From an uncultured Rhodospirillaceae bacterium (lineage in GTDB: Bacteria > Pseudomonadota > Alphaproteobacteria > RF32 > CAG-239): 14,976 nt of DNA. Below the pieces are notes generated by a model. The model was given only the letters and a program-made list of their open reading frames with translations. It did not search any database and had not been told where the DNA came from. The first letter of the stretch is position 1, and each line of letters begins with the position of its first letter. Made by a program: the position numbers and the translations under genes. Shown piece by piece: positions 6,365-12,788 of the stretch. The DNA lies in assembly GCA_900313185.1 (NCBI GenBank), contig OMQI01000159.1:1-14976 (forward strand), written 5' to 3'.

Positions 6365-7999
6365 ATGAGAAAATATATTTTAGCTTTGATTTTAGGAATT
6401 GGGATTGTTTTTCAAGGTCAATCAGTCTATGCACAAGTTGAGGATATTGATTCAGACAATACACTTGCGACACAAACAATCGATAAAAATATTCTGGCTG
6501 ATGAAAAGTTGATGAAAACCATCACTCCTGAACAGTTAGAAGAATATATTGCTCAAGGTGCTGATGTGAATGTTGAAGGCAAAGATCATGTGACACCCTT
6601 AATGTTAGCTGCTCGTTATAACAAAAATCCCGAAATTATAGAGATAATTCTTAAACAAGATGTTGATGTTAATGCTACGGATTCGGGAGATGCTTGGTCT
6701 CCTCTAATGTACGCAGCTTGTTATAATTCAAATCCTGAAGTTATAAAAACACTTTTAAAATACAATGCGGATATTAATGCCAAAGATGATCTGGAATGTT
6801 CTCCTCTAATGTTAGCGGTTCGCTATAACGAAAATCCTGAAATTATAGAAGTACTTCTTGAAAATGAAGCCGATGTTAATGTAAAAAGTGAAAATGGTAA
6901 GACAGCTCTAATGTATGCAGCTAATCGTTATAACGATGAAAATAACAAAATCGTCGAACTACTGCTAAGATATGGGGCAAATGTGAATGCAAAAGATAAC
7001 AATGGCAGAACACCATTGTTATATGCTCTGATGAAAAAATATACCAAAATCGCAAAGACATTAATAAATAAAGGTGCCAGTGTTGATGCAAAAGATACGA
7101 ATGGTGTGACTGCTTTACATATAGCCTCCGGATTAACTCCGGAAATGTTTAGGATGGTGATAGAACGTAGTGCCGATGTGGACGCCCAAATGTCGCCAGA
7201 CGGAATAACGCCTTTGATGTTTGCAACCCTTGTTAAAAATCCGGAAATCGTCGAAATGCTGCTGAAACACGGAGCAAATACCGAAATTAAAGATAACAAC
7301 GGGGAAACAGCTCTGATTTACGCAATTAAACAAAATAGTGAAGAAATCATAGAGATGTTAATAAAATCAGGTGCCAATGTAAATGCAAAATCATCTACGG
7401 GCAATTCTTTATTGTATTGGGCAATCAGAGAGAATGGAGAAAATGATACAATCTCAAAAAAAATTGTGGAAACATTATTAGATTATGATGCGGTTCCCAA
7501 TGATGAAGAACTGGTGCCTATACTTAAGAGTGATTATCTTGATGACGCCTTAAAAGACAAAATATATAATGTGTGGAAAGAGCAAAATATCACAAAAACA
7601 AAAAAAGAAAAGTTAAATAACCTTACAGATTCCATTTCAATGCTTATATCAACCATAAGTACATTATATTCTAATCAAGATAGTTACAAAAATTTGAGGG
7701 CACAAAAAGTAGATGAATACGCATCAAGTCCCGATTATAAGAAGTATGATATGACTATTAAGCCGGCAGATGCCCTTAAAAAAGGAGATAACAAAGCATT
7801 TTCACTTAAAATAAATAAGTTATCTAAAGACATATGCACCTATATAGCTACGATAAAGTGGTGGACAAATGATATAAAATTCGGAACTCCCAAATTAGGC
7901 AAATATCAAAACACTCCTCTCACCATTGAAAATGCAAAAAAAGCCTGCGAATGCGAGTATAATAAATGTTCTGTCTTTATAAAGGTCAATGACAAGTAA
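6365..7999 (+). CDS. exported ankyrin-repeat protein with pilin-like C-terminal domain
   Basis: The 544-residue protein begins with a Sec signal peptide (residues 1-23, ending SVYA before Q24), so it should leave the cytoplasm. Residues about 54-385 form nine to ten ankyrin repeats, each with a TPLMLAA-like helix start and a DVNAKD-like hairpin. Repeats 2 to 4 carry the unusual insert RYNxNPE. Ankyrin solenoids bind proteins. The last 130 residues (about 413-544) are different. A helix (LNNLTDSISMLISTISTLY) runs into SNQDSYKNL, followed by a beta-rich part with C491 in KDICTYIATIKWW and three cysteines near the end (C528, C530, C535). This pattern resembles the globular head of type IVb pilins, but no prepilin peptidase site precedes it. 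GGGGAA lies eight bases before the ATG. The gene reads as more AT-rich than its neighbours. Ankyrin identity is certain; the pilin resemblance is tentative. Confidence 0.9.
   Translation: MRKYILALILGIGIVFQGQSVYAQVEDIDSDNTLATQTIDKNILADEKLMKTITPEQLEEYIAQGADVNVEGKDHVTPLMLAARYNKNPEIIEIILKQDVDVNATDSGDAWSPLMYAACYNSNPEVIKTLLKYNADINAKDDLECSPLMLAVRYNENPEIIEVLLENEADVNVKSENGKTALMYAANRYNDENNKIVELLLRYGANVNAKDNNGRTPLLYALMKKYTKIAKTLINKGASVDAKDTNGVTALHIASGLTPEMFRMVIERSADVDAQMSPDGITPLMFATLVKNPEIVEMLLKHGANTEIKDNNGETALIYAIKQNSEEIIEMLIKSGANVNAKSSTGNSLLYWAIRENGENDTISKKIVETLLDYDAVPNDEELVPILKSDYLDDALKDKIYNVWKEQNITKTKKEKLNNLTDSISMLISTISTLYSNQDSYKNLRAQKVDEYASSPDYKKYDMTIKPADALKKGDNKAFSLKINKLSKDICTYIATIKWWTNDIKFGTPKLGKYQNTPLTIENAKKACECEYNKCSVFIKVNDK
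6601..7006 (+). repeat. tandem DNA repeats of about 102-105 bases in the ankyrin gene
   Basis: The AATGTTAGC/AATGTACGC starts recur at 6601, 6706, 6808 and 6910, a period of 105, 102 and 102 bases. Units one and three (6601-6675 and 6808-6882) are much more alike in DNA than either is to unit two. This suggests duplication of a two-repeat block or gene conversion. Confidence 0.7.
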
Positions 8000-8013
8000 A
8001 ATAATTTATCGTT

Positions 8014-8041
8014 TTCAAACAATACATTGAATTTTTCTTTT
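8014..8041 (+). terminator. weak candidate terminator after the ankyrin gene
   Basis: TTCAA (8014-8018) pairs with TTGAA (8027-8031) and is followed by a T-rich tract, TTTTTCTTTT. The stem is only five AT-rich pairs, so efficiency is doubtful. No other hairpin was seen in the 150-base gap 8000-8149. Confidence 0.3.
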
Positions 8042-8095
8042 AAAGATGACTTTATCAATATTTCATCTGTTTTCGTTTGGTATTTCAAAAAATCG

Positions 8096-8124
8096 TTTAC
8101 ATATTATTTTATTTTGCTAATAAT
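8096..8124 (+). promoter_or_regulatory. candidate promoter of the YqfO-like gene
   Basis: TTTACA (8096-8101), a 17-base spacer and AATAAT (8119-8124). Each box matches five of six sigma-70 consensus bases, 25 bases before the start codon. The surrounding AT-rich sequence raises the chance of a random match. Confidence 0.45.
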
Positions 8125-8149
8125 TTACTCAAAACAGAGAGGTTATTAA

Positions 8150-8470
8150 ATGCAATTTTGTAAATTAGAAATATTCATACCGAAAACGCACTTATCCCAA
8201 TTGCAATCAGCTCTGCAAAGTGTTGATGCCGGACATATCGGAAACTACGATTCTTGTTTATCTTACAGTGAAGTTATCGGCACGTGGCGACCCTTGGAAA
8301 ATGCCAAGCCATACTTAGGAAAGGCAAACAATATAAGTCAAGAACCGGAATTAAAAGTTGAAGTTCGTATTTTAGCAGAAAATTTGAATATAACCTTAGA
8401 AGCCATAAAACGCATTCATCCTTATGAAACGCCGGTCATTAATATCATTCCACTGCTAAACGAGGAATAA
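8150..8470 (+). CDS. YqfO/NIF3-like small protein (CutA/PII-like fold)
   Basis: The 106-residue protein matches the stand-alone version of the domain inserted in NIF3/YqfO proteins, which has a ferredoxin-like CutA/PII-type fold. Visible family motifs are the GHIGNYDSC segment (28-36), GTWRPLENAKPYLG (44-57) and the C-terminal HPYETP (90-95). The N-terminal KLEIFIP strand also fits. The domain forms oligomers, but its molecular job is not established; many databases label it only YqfO family or NIF3-related. A purine-rich GAGAGG site lies seven to eight bases before the ATG. The gene is single and convergent with the membrane-protein gene at 8525, sharing a terminator. Family assignment is firm; no function is claimed. 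Confidence 0.85.
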   Translation: MQFCKLEIFIPKTHLSQLQSALQSVDAGHIGNYDSCLSYSEVIGTWRPLENAKPYLGKANNISQEPELKVEVRILAENLNITLEAIKRIHPYETPVINIIPLLNEE

Positions 8471-8483
8471 ATACAAGTTCAAA

Positions 8484-8517
8484 AAACAAAAAGCCGCTTT
8501 TCAACGGCTTTCTGTTT
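8484..8517. terminator. bidirectional terminator between convergent genes
   Basis: AAAGCCG (8490-8496) pairs with CGGCTTT (8505-8511). After one mismatch the stem continues as AAAACA with TGTTTT. A-rich and T-rich flanks on opposite sides allow it to end both the YqfO-like transcript (+) and the 432-residue membrane-protein transcript (-). Confidence 0.85.
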
Positions 8518-8524
8518 TATAGAT

Positions 8525-9823
8525 TTAACGTAAATTAGCTCGATTTTCTTTCATAACCTGTGCTAAATTCTTATGAACATTATTTTGCTTACCATAGCTG
8601 TGTCTATACGCCATATCACGCACTCCTAAGCCTTTGGCTCCGGCTTTGCTGACGTAATCGTATAATTTAACTTGTGTTTCAACCGAAAGAGCCTTATCAG
8701 CCGTCAATGCCTTATCAAACTCTTTGGCAATATCCTTAAAACCATACTTTTGATAAATCAACTTAGCATATAAAAATCTGCTCGGGCTGATACCTTGCGG
8801 CAAAGATATAATACCCCTATCCATATTTTCAGCCAAAGCTTTTTGCATTGCTTTTTTCTTAGTTTCAGAAGAAAACATCGAAATACGGCTGTTATAAAAA
8901 TCATCTCCTGCCGAAGCCGATATTTGCATATTCGGCAAAGTATTTGCGGTTTCCATCTTAATAAACTTATCCAAAGAATAATCAAATGCCTCCGGCATTG
9001 CCATTTTCGGAGTCGATAATTTTGTTATTATATTAACAATCGGTTGCTTGCTTTTAGGAGCATCTTGCTTTTTATTATTTCCTCCGAAACCGAACCAAGC
9101 TCCGATACCCATCACTGCGGTCAATGCCACTCCGCCCAAAGCATACTTAACTTCTTTAAGCTTGAAAAATGAAAGTAAGCTTCTGCGTTTTTGCTTATTA
9201 ACCGGCTCGGATTTGCTTTCCTTTAACTTCTTGAGAGCCTTTTCGGCAGGGCTTCCCTCATAAAAATTCCCCACTGTTTTAATATATTTGGCAAAAGCAT
9301 CTTTATCTTCAGGATTAGGCGAAAATTCACCTTTGTTATACGCATCTATAAAAATTTCGGCCTCGTCACAAGATTTTTCAACGCTGCGAGCTGCTGCAAA
9401 GCTGTAATATCCGGAATTTTCCAATTTCTGTTTTGCCGCAACAAATTTTTTAATCTTCCGATTCATTTGCGAAGCAGATAACTCATACTTTTCCTTATTG
9501 AGTAATTTTTGCCACCAACTTCTGGAATCTTTTTGCAAAAAATCTCTGACATCAAAATCAGCAGCCTTTTGCACTTTATCAAGTAATTGCTCTTTTTCAT
9601 TACCCTTTGAAAAAGCATCTACATATTGGGCAAAAGTCGGTAAATCATCTTTATTCACATCTAATTTACCGGCTTTATAAGCCTCAAAATACTCGTCTGC
9701 TTTTTCTTGCAAAAGCGTTTTTTTGCTGTGTTTTGCTTCGGAATAGGCTCCCGTACGGATTCTTTTCATTTCATTTATACTTTGGCGCAAAAAAGTGCCG
9801 GAAACTTTATACTCTTTTTCCAT
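8525..9823 (-). CDS. unrecognised single-pass membrane protein with duplicated N-terminal module
   Basis: I do not recognise this 432-residue protein. Residues 1-220 are charged and helical with no signal peptide. They contain two related modules, about 41-86 and 153-201, each with an (E)xFxxAYxxGxxxxNxxD core followed by FAxYxxxxxxF and a lysine-rich helix. A basic stretch (KQKRRS, 210-215) precedes one transmembrane helix at about 226-247 (YALGGVALTAVMGIGAWFGF). By the positive-inside rule the N-terminal half should be cytoplasmic and the C-terminal 180 residues periplasmic. The C-terminal part is again helical (about 315-432), with a proline/lysine-rich linker after the membrane helix, and has no motif I can name. 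The ATG follows AGGA with nine bases of spacing. It has its own promoter upstream and a strong terminator downstream, so it is a single-gene unit. Coding is supported by length, a sensible membrane topology and the promoter/RBS/terminator set. Confidence 0.85.
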   Translation of the reverse strand: MEKEYKVSGTFLRQSINEMKRIRTGAYSEAKHSKKTLLQEKADEYFEAYKAGKLDVNKDDLPTFAQYVDAFSKGNEKEQLLDKVQKAADFDVRDFLQKDSRSWWQKLLNKEKYELSASQMNRKIKKFVAAKQKLENSGYYSFAAARSVEKSCDEAEIFIDAYNKGEFSPNPEDKDAFAKYIKTVGNFYEGSPAEKALKKLKESKSEPVNKQKRRSLLSFFKLKEVKYALGGVALTAVMGIGAWFGFGGNNKKQDAPKSKQPIVNIITKLSTPKMAMPEAFDYSLDKFIKMETANTLPNMQISASAGDDFYNSRISMFSSETKKKAMQKALAENMDRGIISLPQGISPSRFLYAKLIYQKYGFKDIAKEFDKALTADKALSVETQVKLYDYVSKAGAKGLGVRDMAYRHSYGKQNNVHKNLAQVMKENRANLR

Positions 9824-9876
9824 CTTATGTTATCCTGAAATTAAAATTGATATAGGTAGTAATTTGTATATTGCCG

Positions 9877-9905
9877 AATATACCTTAATTTGTTTATTTT
9901 GTCAA
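9877..9905 (-). promoter_or_regulatory. near-consensus promoter of the membrane-protein gene
   Basis: Read on the - strand: TTGACA (complement of 9900-9905), an exact 17-base spacer and TATATT (complement of 9877-9882). The predicted start is near 9870, about 47 bases before the gene's ATG. This is the best sigma-70 match in the window. It lies in the 100-base gap after the LpxA-like gene, where no convincing terminator was seen. Confidence 0.75.
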
Positions 9906-9923
9906 GTTGTTTTCTGTTAAAAC

Positions 9924-10730
9924 TTAATAAGCCTCTAATTTACTACTGCGATGCTTTTTAAAATTAAGTCGCAATTCGGTAAGTTCATCAGAAGATATAT
10001 TAAACTTGTCAATAAGTTTTGTGGCATCACCGTTACTTTTATTCTTCAATATAAAAGAAAACGGTTCAACATCTTTAACAATATGAGAACTCATCGCCGT
10101 ATAGCATCCTTCTCCCAAGCATGCAAATTCTCTAATATAAGTTCCGCTACCTAATTCGGCTCCTTTACCAAGTCTGACAAATCCGTTTAAGCAACAACCG
10201 GTACAAATAATCGTATCATATTCGCTTTGCGAATTTCTAATATTTCCCAAGCCAACTCGACAATTATGGTGGATGGTTACATTATTCAATATATAGCACC
10301 TGTCACCGATAATAGTCGCATCTTCAAAATCTTGCTTTTCATCCAAATATGTTTGTAAATACGGCAACAATTCCGGATGTTTATGTGATAAATGATTATT
10401 ACCGCAATCTATGGCACAACCGTTACCGATAAAATTATTGTTTCCGATAATAACTCTGCCTTCATAAAGATGATAACCGATATGTTTGCTTGGTAAACCG
10501 ATTATTGTATTATCTTCAATATAATTATCATTGCCGATATGCGTATTTCCGGTTATATGAACACCACTAAAAATATAGTTATTTTCCCCTATTACCACAT
10601 TGGCATCAATATGGCAAAAATCTCCGATTACACATCCTTTTCCGATTTTGGCGCCTGATCTGATAACCGTATAATTTCCTATTTTTACATCAGGTGCTAT
10701 GTTTGCACCGTTTTCTATAATTTCATACAT
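9924..10730 (-). CDS. LpxA-like left-handed beta-helix acyltransferase (divergent paralogue)
   Basis: The 268 residues are built almost entirely of hexapeptide repeats (IGxxxxI pattern, about 9-220) and end in a short alpha-helical domain. The overall plan follows LpxA, which adds a hydroxyacyl chain to UDP-GlcNAc in lipid A synthesis. The shared parts are VIIGNNNFIGNGCAID (93-108), VTIHHNCRVG (151-160), a VKDVEPFSFI turn (218-227) and a C-terminal SSDELTELRLNFKKHR tail. H155 aligns with the catalytic H125 of E. coli LpxA. The positions of H122, H144 and H160 appear to be T152, F184 and R200, and an insertion of about 20 residues follows residue 110. It is therefore unlikely to be the housekeeping LpxA and may act on another nucleotide sugar or acyl donor. 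AGGAG lies seven bases before the ATG, and the gene overlaps the upstream stop by 8 bases (ATGTATGA), suggesting translational coupling. Confidence 0.78.
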   Translation of the reverse strand: MYEIIENGANIAPDVKIGNYTVIRSGAKIGKGCVIGDFCHIDANVVIGENNYIFSGVHITGNTHIGNDNYIEDNTIIGLPSKHIGYHLYEGRVIIGNNNFIGNGCAIDCGNNHLSHKHPELLPYLQTYLDEKQDFEDATIIGDRCYILNNVTIHHNCRVGLGNIRNSQSEYDTIICTGCCLNGFVRLGKGAELGSGTYIREFACLGEGCYTAMSSHIVKDVEPFSFILKNKSNGDATKLIDKFNISSDELTELRLNFKKHRSSKLEAY

Positions 10731-11985
10731 TTTTATCTCCTGCCAAATATTTATTAATTGCCGTCATAAATGCTATGAAAAACTGCTCCGGATTTTGCTT
10801 TATGGCAATTCTCAATTCGTTTAATGATATTTCTTTTATCTCGGATATTTCACTTTCGTCCGGCAATATTTTCGCATCGGAATGCGCCGTAAACACGTGA
10901 TGAAACGCAGTTTGTTTTCCATCTATAATAACCGGAAAAGCTGCAACTTCCTCTTCCAAATCAGCATCAATACCTAATTCTTCTTTTAATTCTCTTTTAG
11001 CGGCTGTTTCATAATCCTCGCCGGCATCAACGTGCCCGGCCGCCGAATAATTCCACAACCCGCCCCATTTTTTATGCTTTGCTATTTTCTGCAATATCAA
11101 ATTTCCGGCAGAATTAAACAACAAAACTGCGGCAATCATCACAAAACGCCCTTGTCCCAAAGGCATTCCCCTAAGATGAGTTGCTATCACTTCATCATTT
11201 TTATCAACCACAGAAATCATCGGTTTATTTATTGCTATCAAAATATAAGGAGTGGCATTCTGCGATGTCAGTTTGTCAATGCTAACCCAAACAGCTCCGC
11301 CGGAATCCAAACCATCACCGCAAATCTGAGGTTCCCCGCTTATCTCTGCATCATACAAAACCGCATTATGCTGCAAAACTCCGCTTTCACCGCTTGCCAC
11401 CGTAAAATCGGAAAAAATAATCGATTTACTTCGCTCGTTGGCATATTTTTCCAGCGTGCAACCGGTTTCTTCTTTTATCTCACGCTTAAGCGTATCTGCA
11501 TAACTCTCACCTTGCTCCTGACTTCCTCCCGGTAAATCATAAAGTCCGGTATAAGGGCCACGTGTTTTTTTAATCAGCAAAATTTTATCGTTTTTTATAA
11601 TTACCCCATATACCCCAAAATGCGCTTTACTGACATTGGAATTGCGCACCAAAATATGCTTAAACCATTTTTCCTGAAAAGCAATTTGCTCTTCGATTTC
11701 GCTATCACTGATTTTATCTTTTTCGGGAATAACAATCAATTTGTCGTCATTATCGTCTAAACGATGCACAACTGCTACACATTTTCCTCTAAACCGTTCA
11801 AGTGGTTCTTCAACTCTCAAAACATACGCATCCAACTCTTCGCCGTCACCTGCTATTGTGTGCGGTATATATCCGTAATTAACCGAATATGCAAAACCGT
11901 GTTTAGGATGTAAACTCCCTAAAGGCCTGTCCATAACAACCTCAACCGTCTGGCCGATATATTTATAAGGATTTAAGGTATTCAT
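10723..11985 (-). CDS. inorganic-pyrophosphatase-like / Nudix / Nudix fusion protein
   Basis: A 420-residue protein of three parts. Residues 1-115 match a short inorganic pyrophosphatase-like domain: VEVVMDRPLGSLHPKHG, VNYGYIPHT, then DGEELDAYVL (47-56). In classical enzymes this last motif is DGDPxD, so the middle metal-binding aspartate is E49. Residues about 119-256 are a first Nudix domain with an intact box, G154-x5-E160-x7-R168-E169-x2-E172-E173-x-G175. Residues about 258-412 are a second Nudix domain with an intact box, G317, E323, R331-E332, E335-E336 and G338; its ASxxx-type context (WNYSAAGHVDAGE) resembles the isopentenyl-diphosphate isomerase/YfcD branch. Nudix enzymes cleave nucleoside diphosphates linked to another group, so the protein probably hydrolyses or senses pyrophosphate-containing metabolites. 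It overlaps the upstream TIM-barrel gene by 23 bases and the LpxA-like gene by 8. The ribosome binding site (GAAAG) is weak. Substrates cannot be told. Confidence 0.88.
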   Translation of the reverse strand: MNTLNPYKYIGQTVEVVMDRPLGSLHPKHGFAYSVNYGYIPHTIAGDGEELDAYVLRVEEPLERFRGKCVAVVHRLDDNDDKLIVIPEKDKISDSEIEEQIAFQEKWFKHILVRNSNVSKAHFGVYGVIIKNDKILLIKKTRGPYTGLYDLPGGSQEQGESYADTLKREIKEETGCTLEKYANERSKSIIFSDFTVASGESGVLQHNAVLYDAEISGEPQICGDGLDSGGAVWVSIDKLTSQNATPYILIAINKPMISVVDKNDEVIATHLRGMPLGQGRFVMIAAVLLFNSAGNLILQKIAKHKKWGGLWNYSAAGHVDAGEDYETAAKRELKEELGIDADLEEEVAAFPVIIDGKQTAFHHVFTAHSDAKILPDESEISEIKEISLNELRIAIKQNPEQFFIAFMTAINKYLAGDKNV

Positions 11986-12739
11986 AATCTTTCACATTCA
12001 AATCATTGTGCAAAGAAAATTCTCCGGTTTCCATCGTAATATAAGCATCTTCTGCGGTAAAATCGTTCAAAAAGTGCTTAAGCGGATAATTACCTTCGCC
12101 AAAATGCAAATGCTTATCCTCTGCTTCATTTAAATCTCCGTCACACATGTGATATACGGTCGGTTGCAAATCAAAAAAGCTTTTAAGCTGTTTTTCTTTA
12201 TCAATTCCTAAAGTAATTGCGGCACAAAGAGCGTGTGAAAAATCAAAGCAAAAACCACAACCGGTTTTATCCATAACATATTTTATCTCATCTGCGGTGC
12301 TACCGCTCAAATCATCGCCGTTATCATCAATATACGGTAAATTTTCGACAACTATCCGTTTATCATTAAATAACTTAAATTGCCTAACCGTTTCATCAAG
12401 ATATTCTTTTCCATGACCATTACCGGAATGCACCACAATACTTTTCGAGTTAAACATATCAGCCGCAAATTGCGTATATTCAAACATCTGCCGATTTACT
12501 TTTTCCAAACTCTTATTGCCGGCATCAAAAATATATGAAGAATGAACACAGTGAATCCTCACCTCAACATCTTTCAATATTTTTTTCAACTCATATAATT
12601 CTGACTGCGGTCTGTCGGTTAAAACCATCAGCTCCACAAACATATCTTTTTTCTGTCTGACATAATCGGCACACTCTTTCACAAATTCCGGTGCATTTTG
12701 TAAATTTGAATTAAAAATTTTAAATCCGAATTTTCGCAT
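11963..12739 (-). CDS. TIM-barrel protein of the endonuclease IV / xylose isomerase-like family
   Basis: 258 residues from the chosen start (MRKFGFKIF). Signature positions match the AP-endonuclease-2/xylose-isomerase-like TIM barrel. The nine metal ligands of E. coli endonuclease IV all seem to have counterparts: H66 (VHSSYIFD), H104 (VVHSGNG), E132 (VVENLP), D166 and H169 (CFDFSHA), H197 (VYHMCD), D208 and H210 (EDKHLHFGEG) and E237 (ITMETGE). This suggests a di- or tri-metal site. Both DNA repair endonucleases and sugar isomerases/epimerases use this fold, so the substrate is open. The start at 12739 is preceded by AAGGAT with good spacing; an earlier in-frame ATG at 12796 would overlap alaS and run through a hairpin. 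It follows alaS by about 50 bases, and its 3' end overlaps the pyrophosphatase/Nudix fusion by 23 bases. Confidence 0.85.
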   Translation of the reverse strand: MRKFGFKIFNSNLQNAPEFVKECADYVRQKKDMFVELMVLTDRPQSELYELKKILKDVEVRIHCVHSSYIFDAGNKSLEKVNRQMFEYTQFAADMFNSKSIVVHSGNGHGKEYLDETVRQFKLFNDKRIVVENLPYIDDNGDDLSGSTADEIKYVMDKTGCGFCFDFSHALCAAITLGIDKEKQLKSFFDLQPTVYHMCDGDLNEAEDKHLHFGEGNYPLKHFLNDFTAEDAYITMETGEFSLHNDLNVKDYEYLKSL

Positions 12740-12761
12740 TTTAATCCTTTCTAAGCACAAA

Positions 12762-12779
12762 GCCCTCAAATATGAGGGC
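12762..12779 (-). terminator. hairpin between alaS and the TIM-barrel gene, poor T-tract
   Basis: GCCCTCA (12762-12768) and TGAGGGC (12773-12779) form a perfect 7-bp stem with a four-base loop, 10 bases after the alaS stop. On the - strand it is followed by TTTGTGCTT, not a full T run. It is likely a weak or partial terminator that allows some read-through into the downstream genes, or an mRNA-stabilising end. Confidence 0.6.
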
Positions 12780-12788
12780 CATATATTT

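Noticed and set aside
6601..7006. CRISPR array or intergenic satellite
   Set aside because: The periodic sequence is coding, and the period of 102-105 bases equals 34-35 codons of ankyrin repeats, with no spacers.
8046..8120. 25-codon open frame in the gap after the ankyrin gene
   Set aside because: There is no ribosome binding site, it is AT-rich and hydrophobic by composition, and the candidate promoter of the next gene lies inside it.
11032..11535. 167-residue open frame on the + strand inside the pyrophosphatase/Nudix gene
   Set aside because: It is antisense to two well-supported Nudix domains; its composition looks like shadow coding, with no motifs.
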